Source of the DNA: Streptomyces cadmiisoli
GTDB lineage: Bacteria > Actinomycetota > Actinomycetes > Streptomycetales > Streptomycetaceae
Assembly: GCF_003261055.1 (NCBI RefSeq)
Contig: NZ_CP030073.1
Span: 5,084,001 to 5,148,000 of the forward strand
Length of the DNA stretch: 64,000 nt
Reading direction: 5' to 3'
Part shown: piece after piece, positions 52,467 through 60,763 of the stretch
Layout: each line of letters opens with the position of its first letter
Numbering within the stretch: position 1 is the first letter of the stretch
Notes under the pieces: model-generated
The model's input: only the letters and a program-made list of their open reading frames with translations
Database searches by the model: none
Told to the model about the DNA's origin: nothing
Program-made: the position numbers and the translations under genes

Positions 52467-53039
52467 GTGCCCGTGCCTGCCCGACGGCTTCCCTCGTGGG
52501 CCTGGGTCAGCGGCCTGACCGCGGGGGCGGTCGCGGCGGTCGCCGTGCTGGCCGTGCAGGCCGGCCAGGGAACCCGCCCCACCGCCACGGCGACCGTGCC
52601 GAGCCCGTCGGCGTTCCCCAGCGCGCGTCCCACCGCCGAGCGGCCGCCGGCCCCGCCGGCGGTCCCGGACGACTCCGGCACCGGGCGCCGCATCGTCTAC
52701 TCCCTCGCCGAGCGGCGGGTCTGGCTGGTCGACGTCAACGACAGCCCCCGGCGTACGTTCACCGTCTGGCCCGGCACGGTCGACCCCGACCCCGGCAGCT
52801 ACACGGTTGGCACCCGCACCGACGCCACGACCGGCTCGGACGGCGTGCCGGTCGAGCACGTCGTGTTCTTCGCCCTCAAGTCCGGCGTCAACTTCGCCTT
52901 CTCCGCGGCCGTGGACGGCTCCTCGCCGCCGCCGGCCGAGCCGGGTGCCCGGACCGGCGGCATCCGTATGAAGTCGGCCGACGGCTCCGCCCTGTGGACG
53001 TTCGGGTCGGCGGGCACGACCGTGACGGTCGTCGACTAG
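52467..53039 (+). CDS. Degenerate L,D-transpeptidase (YkuD-like) protein
   Basis: A 190-residue exported or membrane-anchored protein. A hydrophobic helix is at about residues 11-30 (WVSGLTAGAVAAVAVLAVQ), a Pro/Ser/Ala linker follows, then a YkuD-like fold from about residue 75 (RIVYSLAERRVWLVDV). The catalytic motif of L,D-transpeptidases, SHGCIRM, appears as TGGIRM, so the nucleophilic cysteine is glycine and the histidine is threonine. Cross-linking activity is therefore unlikely; a binding or regulatory role is possible. The GTG at 52467 follows GAGGAG, with GTG 52473 as an alternative. The stop TAG is formed by the CTAG end of the repeat at 53036. Confidence 0.72.
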   Translation: MPVPARRLPSWAWVSGLTAGAVAAVAVLAVQAGQGTRPTATATVPSPSAFPSARPTAERPPAPPAVPDDSGTGRRIVYSLAERRVWLVDVNDSPRRTFTVWPGTVDPDPGSYTVGTRTDATTGSDGVPVEHVVFFALKSGVNFAFSAAVDGSSPPPAEPGARTGGIRMKSADGSALWTFGSAGTTVTVVD

Positions 53040-53100
53040 TGCCGTGGCAGGCAACGTTTGCCCGTCGCGACGGCGCGAACGTTGCGTGCTACGGCACTAG
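53036..53100. terminator. 65-bp inverted-repeat element, copy B (convergent terminator)
   Basis: Outer arms CTAGTGCCGT/ACGGCACTAG and inner arms GGCAACGTT/AACGTTGC around a short G/C core. It lies between the convergent YkuD-like and DoxX genes and supplies the TAG stop of the first through CTAG. It is a relative of copy A at 13214-13266. Confidence 0.7.
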
Positions 53101-53152
53101 GACCTGTCGGTAAGGCGGTGTCCGGTCCCCGCTACGTCCGGTGCGCCACGGT

Positions 53153-53704
53153 TCACCTCAGGGCCAGCACGATCGCGGCTCCGGCACAGCCGAGGAGCAG
53201 GGCGAAGCCCGCCGGGCCCCAGCCGCCGTCCCGCCAGGGGAAGGGCACGTCGAGGGAGAGCCGGCCCGGCCCCACGGCGGCGATGGTGAAGGCGCCGACG
53301 GCCAGCAGCATGGGGTAGGAGAAGGCCGGCCCGGTCGACGACCACAGGCTGAAGTGGGGCGCGATCTCCATCGCGTTGATCATGACCCCGATCGAGGCCG
53401 CCGCGGCGAGCGGAGTGAGCAGCCCGACGGCCAGGCCGAGCCCGCCGAGGAACTCGGAGGCCCCGGCGAGCACGGCGTAGAAGAGGGCGGGGTCGTATCC
53501 CAGCTGGGCGAACCCGGCGGCCGTCGCGTCCGGGCCGGACCCGCCGAACCAGCCGAACAGCTTCTGGGCCCCGGCTCCCGCGAGGATCAGGCCGACGGCC
53601 AGGCGGAGCATCAGCATCGCGACGTCGGAGGCACCGGCCGGCATCGGCGCGGCACCCGTGCCCGGAACGACGGGCTGATCGGGACGCTCGGTGTGCAGTT
53701 TCAT
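53153..53704 (-). CDS. DoxX family membrane protein
   Basis: A 183-residue membrane protein with about four helices (MLMLRLAVGLILAGAGAQKLFG, ALFYAVLAGASEFLGGLGLAVGLL, LAAAASIGVMINAM and a final FALLLGCAGAAIVLAL). The RLAVGLILAGAGAQKLFGWFGG start is typical of DoxX/DoxD proteins. It is likely part of a membrane redox system but has no known reaction. The ATG at 53704 follows GGAGGTG. It differs from the DoxX-type gene at 18675, and no operator is near. Confidence 0.8.
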   Translation of the reverse strand: MKLHTERPDQPVVPGTGAAPMPAGASDVAMLMLRLAVGLILAGAGAQKLFGWFGGSGPDATAAGFAQLGYDPALFYAVLAGASEFLGGLGLAVGLLTPLAAAASIGVMINAMEIAPHFSLWSSTGPAFSYPMLLAVGAFTIAAVGPGRLSLDVPFPWRDGGWGPAGFALLLGCAGAAIVLALR

Positions 53705-54104
53705 CGTGGAGTCACCTCCAGCGTCGCCGGTCCCGGTCGCCGGAGGTGACGGCGGCCCGGGGCGCCGCCGACGCGGTCAGGTGGAGAAGGCGGGCCGGCG
53801 CGGCCGGTCCGGGAGAGCCGGGCCGACGGTGCCGGGCACAGGAGTCGGACGGAGAACTCGGGCCGGGTACGTCGGGCGCCCCGGCTCCTCGGGCTCTCCA
53901 CCCACCGTACTGCCCTGCCCACCACGACGCGTGACGACCGGGCGCCGCCGAGGCATCCGCAATGTCACCTGGTACGGCCGATAGCCGACCAGTCACGACA
54001 AGTTCGGTCACATTCCACATACCGATTCGCCTCTGATCCGACGCTTCCCGGTCGAATACAGTGCTGTGCTGTCGTACGTACGGACGGTGCCCCGGGGAGG
54101 TCTG
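53705..54104. other. 400-bp gene-free region
   Basis: It separates the divergent DoxX and ADP-ribosylglycohydrolase-like genes. The left part is very GC-rich and the right part (about 53990-54070) is less so, with stretches such as acaagttcggtcacattcc that could hold promoter elements. No gene or repeat was recognised. An alternative GTG start for the next gene at 54066 lies at the end. Confidence 0.4.
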
Positions 54105-55217
54105 GTGGATGCGACAGCCGGCGCCGTCTGGGGCCGCACCGAGCAGCAGGACTTCCGCAGCCGGGTGCGCGGAACGCTGCTCGGCGTGGCCGTCGGGGAC
54201 GCCCTCGGCGCGCCCGTCGACACGCTCGACCTGGACGCGATACGGCAGGCGCACGGCCCGGAGGGCGTCGTCGATCTCGCGCCCGCGTACGGCCGGCGCG
54301 GCGCCGTGACCGACCGTACCCAGCTCACCCTGTTCACGGTCGACGGGCTGATCCGCGCCCAGGTGCGCCGTGACACCGGCGCCTGGCATCCGCCGACCGA
54401 TCTGCACCGGGCGTATCTGCGGTGGGCCACCACGCAGCGTGACTGGGGGCCGGACGAGCGGCGCAAGGACGACGGCTGGCTGGCCCGCGAGGAGTGGCTG
54501 TACGCCCGCCGCGATCCGGCCCGCGCCCTGCTGCTCGGTCTCGGTGACGAGATCATGGGCACACCGGACGTGCCGAAGAACCCGGGCGAGGCGGGCCCGG
54601 AGGCCGCCGCCCGTTCCGCGCCGTTCGGTCTGCTCGTCGGCTGGGAGCCGCAGCTGGTCGCCCAGCTCGCCGTGGAGTGCGCGGCCCAGACCCACGGCCA
54701 TCCCACCGCGTATCTCGCCGCGGCGGCCTACGCCGTGATCGTGCACGCCCTGGCGCGGGGCGAGACGCTCGACGGTGCCGTGCAGCGGACGCTCGCCCTG
54801 CTCGCCGCCCGGCCGGGGCACCAGCCGGTGTCGGAGGCGCTCCAGCACGCGCTCGGCGCGGTGCGCCAGGGGATCCCGACCCCGGCACGCGTCGCCGACC
54901 TGGCCGGCGCGGGCACCGCGGACGGGGCGGTGTCGGCCGCCGTCTACTGCGCCATGGTCGGCGAGGACGTCCGGCACGGTCTGCGCCTCGCCGCCAACCA
55001 CGACGGCCCCTCGGCCACCGTCGCCGCCCTCACCGGCGGACTGCTCGGTGCCCTGCACGGCGAGACGGCCCTCCCGCCGGCCTGGCTGGCCGAGCTGGAG
55101 GGCCGTCCCACGATCCTGGAACTCGCCGACGACTTCGCGATGGAGATGACCCAGGGTCCGGCCCTGCACGGCCCGGCCGGCGCGTCACCCGCGTGGCTGG
55201 CGCGCTACCCCCGGTAG
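54105..55217 (+). CDS. ADP-ribosylglycohydrolase-fold protein, degenerate active site
   Basis: A 370-residue DraG-fold protein. The core opens RGTLLGVAVGDALGAPVD, as in ADP-ribosylglycohydrolases. However, the first metal motif TDDT reads TDRT and the late motif GGDxDT reads HDGPSAT, so several magnesium ligands are missing. Hydrolase activity is doubtful; a pseudoenzyme or ADP-ribose-binding role is possible. The GTG at 54105 follows GGGGAGG; an upstream GTG at 54066 is also in frame. It stands apart from the regulon. Confidence 0.75.
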   Translation: MDATAGAVWGRTEQQDFRSRVRGTLLGVAVGDALGAPVDTLDLDAIRQAHGPEGVVDLAPAYGRRGAVTDRTQLTLFTVDGLIRAQVRRDTGAWHPPTDLHRAYLRWATTQRDWGPDERRKDDGWLAREEWLYARRDPARALLLGLGDEIMGTPDVPKNPGEAGPEAAARSAPFGLLVGWEPQLVAQLAVECAAQTHGHPTAYLAAAAYAVIVHALARGETLDGAVQRTLALLAARPGHQPVSEALQHALGAVRQGIPTPARVADLAGAGTADGAVSAAVYCAMVGEDVRHGLRLAANHDGPSATVAALTGGLLGALHGETALPPAWLAELEGRPTILELADDFAMEMTQGPALHGPAGASPAWLARYPR

Positions 55218-55248
55218 AGAGGTGGAGAGAGGGCGCGGCCCGCCGCGC

Positions 55249-56811
55249 TCAGTCCTTCACCGGCGCGGTGTCGTCGGCCCCGGCCTGCGCCGGGACGACC
55301 GCCGCGGCACCGTCGTCGTCGGTGTTGATCCGCTCGATGAGGGCGTCCCGCTCGGGGGTGTCCTCCGGCTTCACGTATCCGATCAGGATGTACAGGGTCA
55401 GGGAGACGGCCAGCGGCACCGACACCTGGTACTGCAACGGCACCCCGCCGTCGACGCTCCAGTGGATCGGGTAGTTCACCAGCCAGAAGGCCAGCAGGCC
55501 CGCGGCCCAGCTGGTGAGCGCCGCGGTCGGGCCGGAGCGCCGGAAGGTCCGCAGCAGACCCAGCATCATCGGGATCGCGATCGGGCCCATCAGACCGGCC
55601 ACCCACTTGATGACGACCGTGATGATGTCCTTGAACGTGGGCGAGTTGACCTGCGTCGCCACCGCCATGGACAGCGCCAGGAACACCACCGTGGTCAGCC
55701 GCGCCGCGATCAGCCCGGACCGCTCCGACCACGACCGCGCCTTCGCCGACAGCACCGGCGCCACGTCCCGGGTGAACACCGCGGCGATGGCGTTGGCGTC
55801 GGAGGAGCACATGGCCATGGTGTGCGAGAAGAAGCCGACGATGACCAGGCCCAGCAGGCCGTGCGGCAGGAGCTGCTCGGTCATCAGGGCGTAGGAGTCG
55901 GAGCCGTCCGTCTTCTGCGACTCGACCAGCAGTGGCGACATCCACATGGGGAAGAACAGCACCAGCGGCCAGATCAGCCACAGCGCGGCCGACAGCCGGG
56001 CCGACCGGGTGGCCTCGTGCGGCGTCGGCGTGGCCATGTACCGCTGCGCCTGGTTGAGCATGCCGCCGTTGTACTCGAACAGCTTGATGAACAGGAACGC
56101 GAGCAGGAAGACCGTCCCGTACGGTCCCACCAGCGGCTTGTCGTGGCCCTGGAGCGCCGGTTCGTCCCAGGCGCCGAAGAACCCGATGCCCTTGTCGTCG
56201 AGTTCCATGATGACCGCGACGAACATCGCGAGTCCGGCCAGCAGTTGGATGACGAACTGGCCCAGCTCGGTCAGCGCGTCCGCCCACAGCCCGCCGATGG
56301 TGCAGTAGATGCCGGTGATCACACCGGTGATGAGGATGCCCTGGTTCAGCGAGATGCCGGTGAACACCGACAGCAGTGTGGCGATCGCCGCCCACTTGGC
56401 ACCCACGTCCACGATCTTCAGCAGCATGCCGGACCAGGCCAGCGCCTGCTGCGTCTGGAGGTTGTACCGGTTCTTCAAGTACTCCAGCGGGGAGGCCACA
56501 TGGAGCCTTGACCGCAGCCGGTTGATGCGCGGCGCGAACAGCTTCGACCCGATGGCGATACCGAGGGCGATCGGGAAGGACCAGGTCACGAACGAGGTCA
56601 CGCCGTAGGTGTAGGCGATCCCCGCGTAGCCGGTGAACATCACCGCGCTGTATCCGGACATGTGGTGCGAGATGCCGGACAGCCACCACGGCATCTTCCC
56701 GCCCGCGGTGAAGAAGTCGCTGACGTTGTCGACACGTTTGTGCGACCAGACGCCGATCGCGACCATCACGCCGAAGTAGCCGATGAGCACGGCCCAGTCG
56801 AGACTGTTCAT
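55249..56811 (-). CDS. Sodium:solute symporter (SSS family)
   Basis: A 520-residue symporter with about 12 to 13 membrane helices. The N-terminal LDWAVLIGYFGVMVAIG and GISHHMSGYSAVMFTG blocks, and FVIQLLAGLAMFVAV, are typical of SSS proteins that import solutes with Na+. The substrate may be a sugar, acid or amino acid. The ATG at 56811 follows GGAAGG; an upstream extension lacks family sequence. A 20-bp palindrome lies 118 bp upstream. The C-terminal 40 residues are hydrophilic and acidic. Confidence 0.88.
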   Translation of the reverse strand: MNSLDWAVLIGYFGVMVAIGVWSHKRVDNVSDFFTAGGKMPWWLSGISHHMSGYSAVMFTGYAGIAYTYGVTSFVTWSFPIALGIAIGSKLFAPRINRLRSRLHVASPLEYLKNRYNLQTQQALAWSGMLLKIVDVGAKWAAIATLLSVFTGISLNQGILITGVITGIYCTIGGLWADALTELGQFVIQLLAGLAMFVAVIMELDDKGIGFFGAWDEPALQGHDKPLVGPYGTVFLLAFLFIKLFEYNGGMLNQAQRYMATPTPHEATRSARLSAALWLIWPLVLFFPMWMSPLLVESQKTDGSDSYALMTEQLLPHGLLGLVIVGFFSHTMAMCSSDANAIAAVFTRDVAPVLSAKARSWSERSGLIAARLTTVVFLALSMAVATQVNSPTFKDIITVVIKWVAGLMGPIAIPMMLGLLRTFRRSGPTAALTSWAAGLLAFWLVNYPIHWSVDGGVPLQYQVSVPLAVSLTLYILIGYVKPEDTPERDALIERINTDDDGAAAVVPAQAGADDTAPVKD

Positions 56812-56928
56812 GTGCCAACCTTCCGGATTCCGCCTGGTGAACGGCCCGCTCATCGTGGGTGCGGCGACACGGACACGACAAGCGAGAGGAAGGTCAAGAG
56901 CAGGCAAAAAAGTTCTGTGAGATGACTC

Positions 56929-56948
56929 ACGTTCATGAACATGAACGT
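56929..56948. promoter_or_regulatory. 20-bp palindrome upstream of the symporter
   Basis: ACGTTCATGAACATGAACGT, perfectly symmetric, 118 bp upstream of the symporter ATG (minus strand). Being AT-rich and not GC-rich, it looks like a regulator site, distinct from the CTGACG family. Confidence 0.55.
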
Positions 56949-56959
56949 CGCCGAAGGTG

Positions 56960-57745
56960 TCAGCGCATCAGCTCCCCGGCGTTGACCAGCAGCGACTGCC
57001 CCGTGATGGCCCGCGCCCGGTCCGAGGCCAGGAACACCGCGGCGTCCGCCACGTCCCCGTCCGTGGCCAGCTCCGGCAGCGCCATCCGGCCGGTCAGCCG
57101 CTCCAGCACCTCGTCCTCGGGTACCCCCTCGGTGTGTGCGGTGAACTGCACGTACGCCTGCACCGGCGGCCCCCACATCCACCCCGGCAGCACGGTGTTG
57201 ACCCGTATCCGGTGCGGCCCGAGCTCCCGCGCGAGCGAGTACATCGCGCTGGTCAGCGCCCCCTTCGAGGCCGCGTACGCCGCCTGCCGCACCTGAGAGG
57301 GGGCCGCCACCGCCGACTGCGTCCCGACGAACACCACCGAGCCGCCGCACTCCTTGAGCCCCGGCAGGCACGCCCGGGTCATCCGCAGCGTGCCCAGCAG
57401 ATTCACGTCGATCACCGAGCGCCAGGTGTCGAAGTCGGCGTCCTGGAGTCCGCCGAAGTGGCTGTCCCAGGCGGCCACGTGCACCACGGCGTCGAGCCGG
57501 CCGAACCGTTCCCGGGCCAGCCCGGCCAGTTCCTCGCACTGCGCCTCGTCGGTGATGTCCGTCGCCCGGTACGCCGTGTGCGCGCCGTCCGGGTCGATCG
57601 AGGCGGCGCTCTTGGCGAGGTTCGCCTCCGTCCGCGCGCCGAGCACGGCGTTCCCGCCGTCCCGTACGACCGCCGCCGCGACCTGGTGGCCCAGTCCGGC
57701 GCCGACGCCCGAGACGACCACGGTCCTTCCCTCCAGCAGTGACAT
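56960..57745 (-). CDS. SDR family oxidoreductase
   Basis: A 261-residue short-chain dehydrogenase. The NAD-binding motif is SGVGAGLGHQ (variant of TGxxxGxG), the serine lies in GTQSAVAAP, and the active-site pair is in YAASKGAL. It ends SLLVNAGELMR. It likely oxidises a secondary alcohol or hydroxyacyl-CoA. It is divergent from the EthD-like gene at 57819, with operator site 15 between them. The ATG at 57745 gives MSLLEGRTVVVSG; the frame is open to 57832. Membership in the regulon is inferred from the operator. Confidence 0.85.
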   Translation of the reverse strand: MSLLEGRTVVVSGVGAGLGHQVAAAVVRDGGNAVLGARTEANLAKSAASIDPDGAHTAYRATDITDEAQCEELAGLARERFGRLDAVVHVAAWDSHFGGLQDADFDTWRSVIDVNLLGTLRMTRACLPGLKECGGSVVFVGTQSAVAAPSQVRQAAYAASKGALTSAMYSLARELGPHRIRVNTVLPGWMWGPPVQAYVQFTAHTEGVPEDEVLERLTGRMALPELATDGDVADAAVFLASDRARAITGQSLLVNAGELMR

Positions 57746-57772
57746 CGCAGACTCCCCGCTCTGGCACTTTCC

Positions 57773-57787
57773 CTGACGGACCGTCAG
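57773..57787. promoter_or_regulatory. Palindromic operator, site 15
   Basis: CTGACGGACCGTCAG, perfectly symmetric in its half-sites, between the divergent SDR (ATG at 57745) and the EthD-like gene (ATG at 57819). Confidence 0.79.
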
Positions 57788-57818
57788 AGTATGGGCGACC
57801 GGAGGAAAGGGGAACCGC

Positions 57819-58658
57819 ATGAGCGAGGACACCCGCAGCGAGCTGTACGCCGAACTGGCCGCCGTCGGCCCCTACGGCGTCCGCCCCGGCCACGCGCTGA
57901 TCACCATGGTCGAACCGCACCCGGGTCACGAGTACGCCTACAACCGCTGGTACGAGGACGACCACTACTACGCCGGCGCCATGGCGATGCCCTGGATGTA
58001 CGCCGGGCGCCGCTGGGTGGCCACCCGCGATCTGCAACTGCTGCGCCACCCCGAGAAGTCGGCCGTCGCCCAGCCCGTCACCACCGGCTGCTACCTGTCC
58101 ACGTACTGGATCACCGCCGGCCGGCACGCCGACCACATGCGCTGGACCGTGGGCATCAACAAGCGCCTCAACCACGACGCCCGCGTCTACCGCGACCGCA
58201 CCCATGTCTTCACCGCGTTCCAGGACCACCGGACGACCGTCTACCGCGACGGAGCGGCAGGCCCCCGCGACTTCCACGCGCTCGACCACCCCTACGCGGG
58301 ACTGGTCCTCCAGGTGATCGACGCCGAATCGGCCGAGCAGCGTGCCGCACTGCTCGACTGGCTGCGCACCCGGCACCTGCCCAAGCGGCTGGCCGGCTCC
58401 CCGACCGCGCTGGTCACCGTCTTCCGCCCGGTGCCGCTGCCCGGTGACCGGATGACGTACGTCCGCCAGGTCGAGGGGGTCGACACCCGGCTGACCCTGC
58501 TGTGGTTCCTGGAGGCGGACCCCAGGGAGTGCTGGGAGCGGCACTTCGCCGGGCAGTCCGACGCCGTCGAGGAGACGGGGCTCGGCCGGGTGGAGCTGGT
58601 CGCGCCGTTCATCCCCACCGTGCCGGGGACCGACCGCTATGTGGACCAGCTGCGCTGA
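57819..58658 (+). CDS. EthD-like dimeric alpha-beta barrel protein of unknown function
   Basis: A 279-residue protein not recognised beyond a likely EthD/dimeric ferredoxin-like fold. Aromatic-rich YNRWYEDDHYYAGAMAMPWMY (near residues 45-65) resembles EthD family starts, where such proteins act in small-molecule chemistry. The second half (about 180-270) may repeat the fold (TALVTVFRPVP and HFAGQSDAVEE). The ATG follows GGAGGAAAGGGG. It is under operator site 15, so a role in the pathway is inferred, perhaps as an isomerase or small-molecule binding protein. Confidence 0.65.
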   Translation: MSEDTRSELYAELAAVGPYGVRPGHALITMVEPHPGHEYAYNRWYEDDHYYAGAMAMPWMYAGRRWVATRDLQLLRHPEKSAVAQPVTTGCYLSTYWITAGRHADHMRWTVGINKRLNHDARVYRDRTHVFTAFQDHRTTVYRDGAAGPRDFHALDHPYAGLVLQVIDAESAEQRAALLDWLRTRHLPKRLAGSPTALVTVFRPVPLPGDRMTYVRQVEGVDTRLTLLWFLEADPRECWERHFAGQSDAVEETGLGRVELVAPFIPTVPGTDRYVDQLR

Positions 58659-58687
58659 CCCCGCGGCAGGGCGCCGTCAGCCGGCCG

Positions 58688-58716
58688 GGTGACGCCCGGA
58701 CCGGTGTCCGGTCACC
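58688..58716. terminator. Convergent terminator hairpin
   Basis: Stem CCGGAC/GTCCGG with loop CGGT, extended by GGTGA/TCACC with a small bulge, between the EthD-like gene and the membrane-protein gene. The TCA stop of the latter lies in the hairpin. Confidence 0.6.
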
Positions 58717-60547
58717 GCAGCTCCTCCGGGCACGGCGTGCCGCGCGGCAGGTCGTACGGCGACGCCAGCCGGTAAGTGCCCGCCCGCGGAGCGAGCAGCA
58801 CCGTCCACCGGTCGCCCTTCGCGTCCTCCTCCGTCTCCATCAGGCAGCCGCTGACGTTGCGATACGTCTTCGGCATGCCTTCCGGGCGGTCCTCGGAGGC
58901 CTTGGTCTCCTGCGGCGGCTGGACGCCCTTGCCCTCCGCGTCGACGAGCTTGAGCCAGGGGGAGTACGGGACCCGGATCAGGACCCGGCCCGGCTCCCGG
59001 ATCCGCAGCGTCATCTCGCCCTGCTCGGCCCGTTCGACGGTGGCGGGCGGGTCGGCCAGCGGCGTCGGGTCGGTCACCGCGAACAGCTGCCAGTTGGCGT
59101 CGCCCCAGATCTGCTTCAGATACGGCAGCCCGCGCTGCACCAGTTCCCGCTCCCGCTCCCCGCCGTCGCCGTCCGGCTCGTCCTTGGGCAGCACGACGTA
59201 GTGCACAGCCCAGCGCTTGAGCCAGTCGTGGTAGTTCGCCGAGTTGAGAGTGTCGTCGTAGAACAGCGGGTTGCGCTCCATGTCGGCCTGGCGGTTCCAG
59301 CCGCGGGCCAGATTGACGTACGGGGCGAGCGCGGAGGCCTCGCGGTGGGAGCGGGCCGGGACCACCTCGACGCGGCCCTTCCCGGCACCGGCCTGCTGGA
59401 GCTGGTTGACCAGCGGCGCCAGCTCACGCGCCCAGGAAGCCCGGGGCGTGGTGTGGACGACGTCGTCGACCGACTTGAAGCCGATCCAGGCGACGAAACC
59501 GGCCGAGGCCACCACGATCGCGTACCACTTGCGTGAGCGCGGCACCGCGAACGGCAGCGCCGCCAGCAGGGCCACCCCGGCGAACAGCATCGCCAGCCGG
59601 GTGATGTTCGAGCCGATCTGCGAGCTGATCAGCCACACCAGCAGCACCGACAGGCCGTACACGGCGGCCGTGATCCGCACCGTCCGCCAGTCCCGCGGAA
59701 CCAGCAGGAACACCAGGGCCGCGTACAGCAGCGGAAGGGAGGCCGAACCGAACGACATCGGCTGGGTCCCGGAGAACGGGAACAGCCACGCGGACACCGC
59801 GACCACGGCGGTCGGCGCGAGCCCCAGCGCCCACGCGCCCGGCCGCCGCTTCTGGAGGAACAGCGCCACCGCCACCAGACCCACGAACAACCCGGCGACC
59901 GGCGACGACATGGTGGCGAGCGCGGCCAGCGGAGCCGCGCACAGCGCCTTCGCCCACCGTTTGTGGCGCCAGCGGTACGGCCAGCAGAACACCACGGCCA
60001 CCGCGCCGAGGGCGAACAGCGTGCCCAGGCCGTAGGTCACCCGCCCGGACGCCGCGTTGCACAGCAGGGAGAACACCCCGACGGCGGCCGGCCAGAACGG
60101 TCGCCGGACCGCCCGGCTGCGCACCAGGACCAGCGTCAGCAGTCCGGCGGACAGCGTCCCCGCGATCATCATCGTGGTCCGCACACCGAGCAGGGACATC
60201 AGATACGGCGACACCGCGCTGTACGACACCGGGTGCATCCCGCCGTACCAGGCGAGGTTGTACGCCGAGTCCGGATGGCGGCCGACGAACTCGGCCCACG
60301 CGTCCTGCGCCGCGAGATCGCCGCCACTGTTCGCGAACGTGAAGAACCAGATGAGGTGCAGCAGTCCGGAGACCGTGGTGGCGACGAGGACGGGATGCCG
60401 GTTCAGCCGCTCACTCAGCCCGGACGGCTCCGGCCGGCCACCGGGCCCGCCGGGCGCGCCCGGCTGATCCGAGGGCACACGTATTCGCGGACCGGTTCCC
60501 GAACCCGGACCGGTGTCGTCGGTGCGTGTCGGCTCCGCAGTGGCCAC
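58712..60547 (-). CDS. Large polytopic membrane protein, unknown function
   Basis: A 611-residue protein with an N-terminal disordered, Pro/Gly-rich stretch of about 50 residues, then 10 or more membrane helices and a C-terminal soluble domain of about 200 residues. The block FYDDTLNSANYHDWLKRWAVHYVVLP in the soluble part resembles sequence seen in GT-C-type glycosyltransferases, so a lipid-linked sugar transferase is possible but unproved. The GTG at 60547 follows GGGGAG; an ATG at 60649 is also in frame. It is convergent with the EthD-like gene. Confidence 0.7.
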   Translation of the reverse strand: MATAEPTRTDDTGPGSGTGPRIRVPSDQPGAPGGPGGRPEPSGLSERLNRHPVLVATTVSGLLHLIWFFTFANSGGDLAAQDAWAEFVGRHPDSAYNLAWYGGMHPVSYSAVSPYLMSLLGVRTTMMIAGTLSAGLLTLVLVRSRAVRRPFWPAAVGVFSLLCNAASGRVTYGLGTLFALGAVAVVFCWPYRWRHKRWAKALCAAPLAALATMSSPVAGLFVGLVAVALFLQKRRPGAWALGLAPTAVVAVSAWLFPFSGTQPMSFGSASLPLLYAALVFLLVPRDWRTVRITAAVYGLSVLLVWLISSQIGSNITRLAMLFAGVALLAALPFAVPRSRKWYAIVVASAGFVAWIGFKSVDDVVHTTPRASWARELAPLVNQLQQAGAGKGRVEVVPARSHREASALAPYVNLARGWNRQADMERNPLFYDDTLNSANYHDWLKRWAVHYVVLPKDEPDGDGGERERELVQRGLPYLKQIWGDANWQLFAVTDPTPLADPPATVERAEQGEMTLRIREPGRVLIRVPYSPWLKLVDAEGKGVQPPQETKASEDRPEGMPKTYRNVSGCLMETEEDAKGDRWTVLLAPRAGTYRLASPYDLPRGTPCPEELR

Positions 60548-60763
60548 CTGTTGGCACTCCCCGTGTCCCGTCTTCTGTTCTCGGCCGCACGCGCCGTTTC
60601 CGGCCGGTTCGCGGCTCCGTGGCCGGGGGTTCGCGCCCCCGCCCCGCACGCGGGCGTCCTGTCCCGTTTCGTGACGCTAGCACGCACCCCGCCGGCGGGC
60701 TCCCCGGGAGGGGCCCACCGACGGGGTGCGCCGGTCGGTGCCGCGTTCGGGCGGCGCCGGGAG

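Noticed and set aside
1545..57787. Assigning the operator to KstR or KstR2
   Set aside because: KstR sites (TnnAACnnGTTnnA) and KstR2 sites (AnCAAGnnCTTGnT) have different half-sites; CTGACG does not match.
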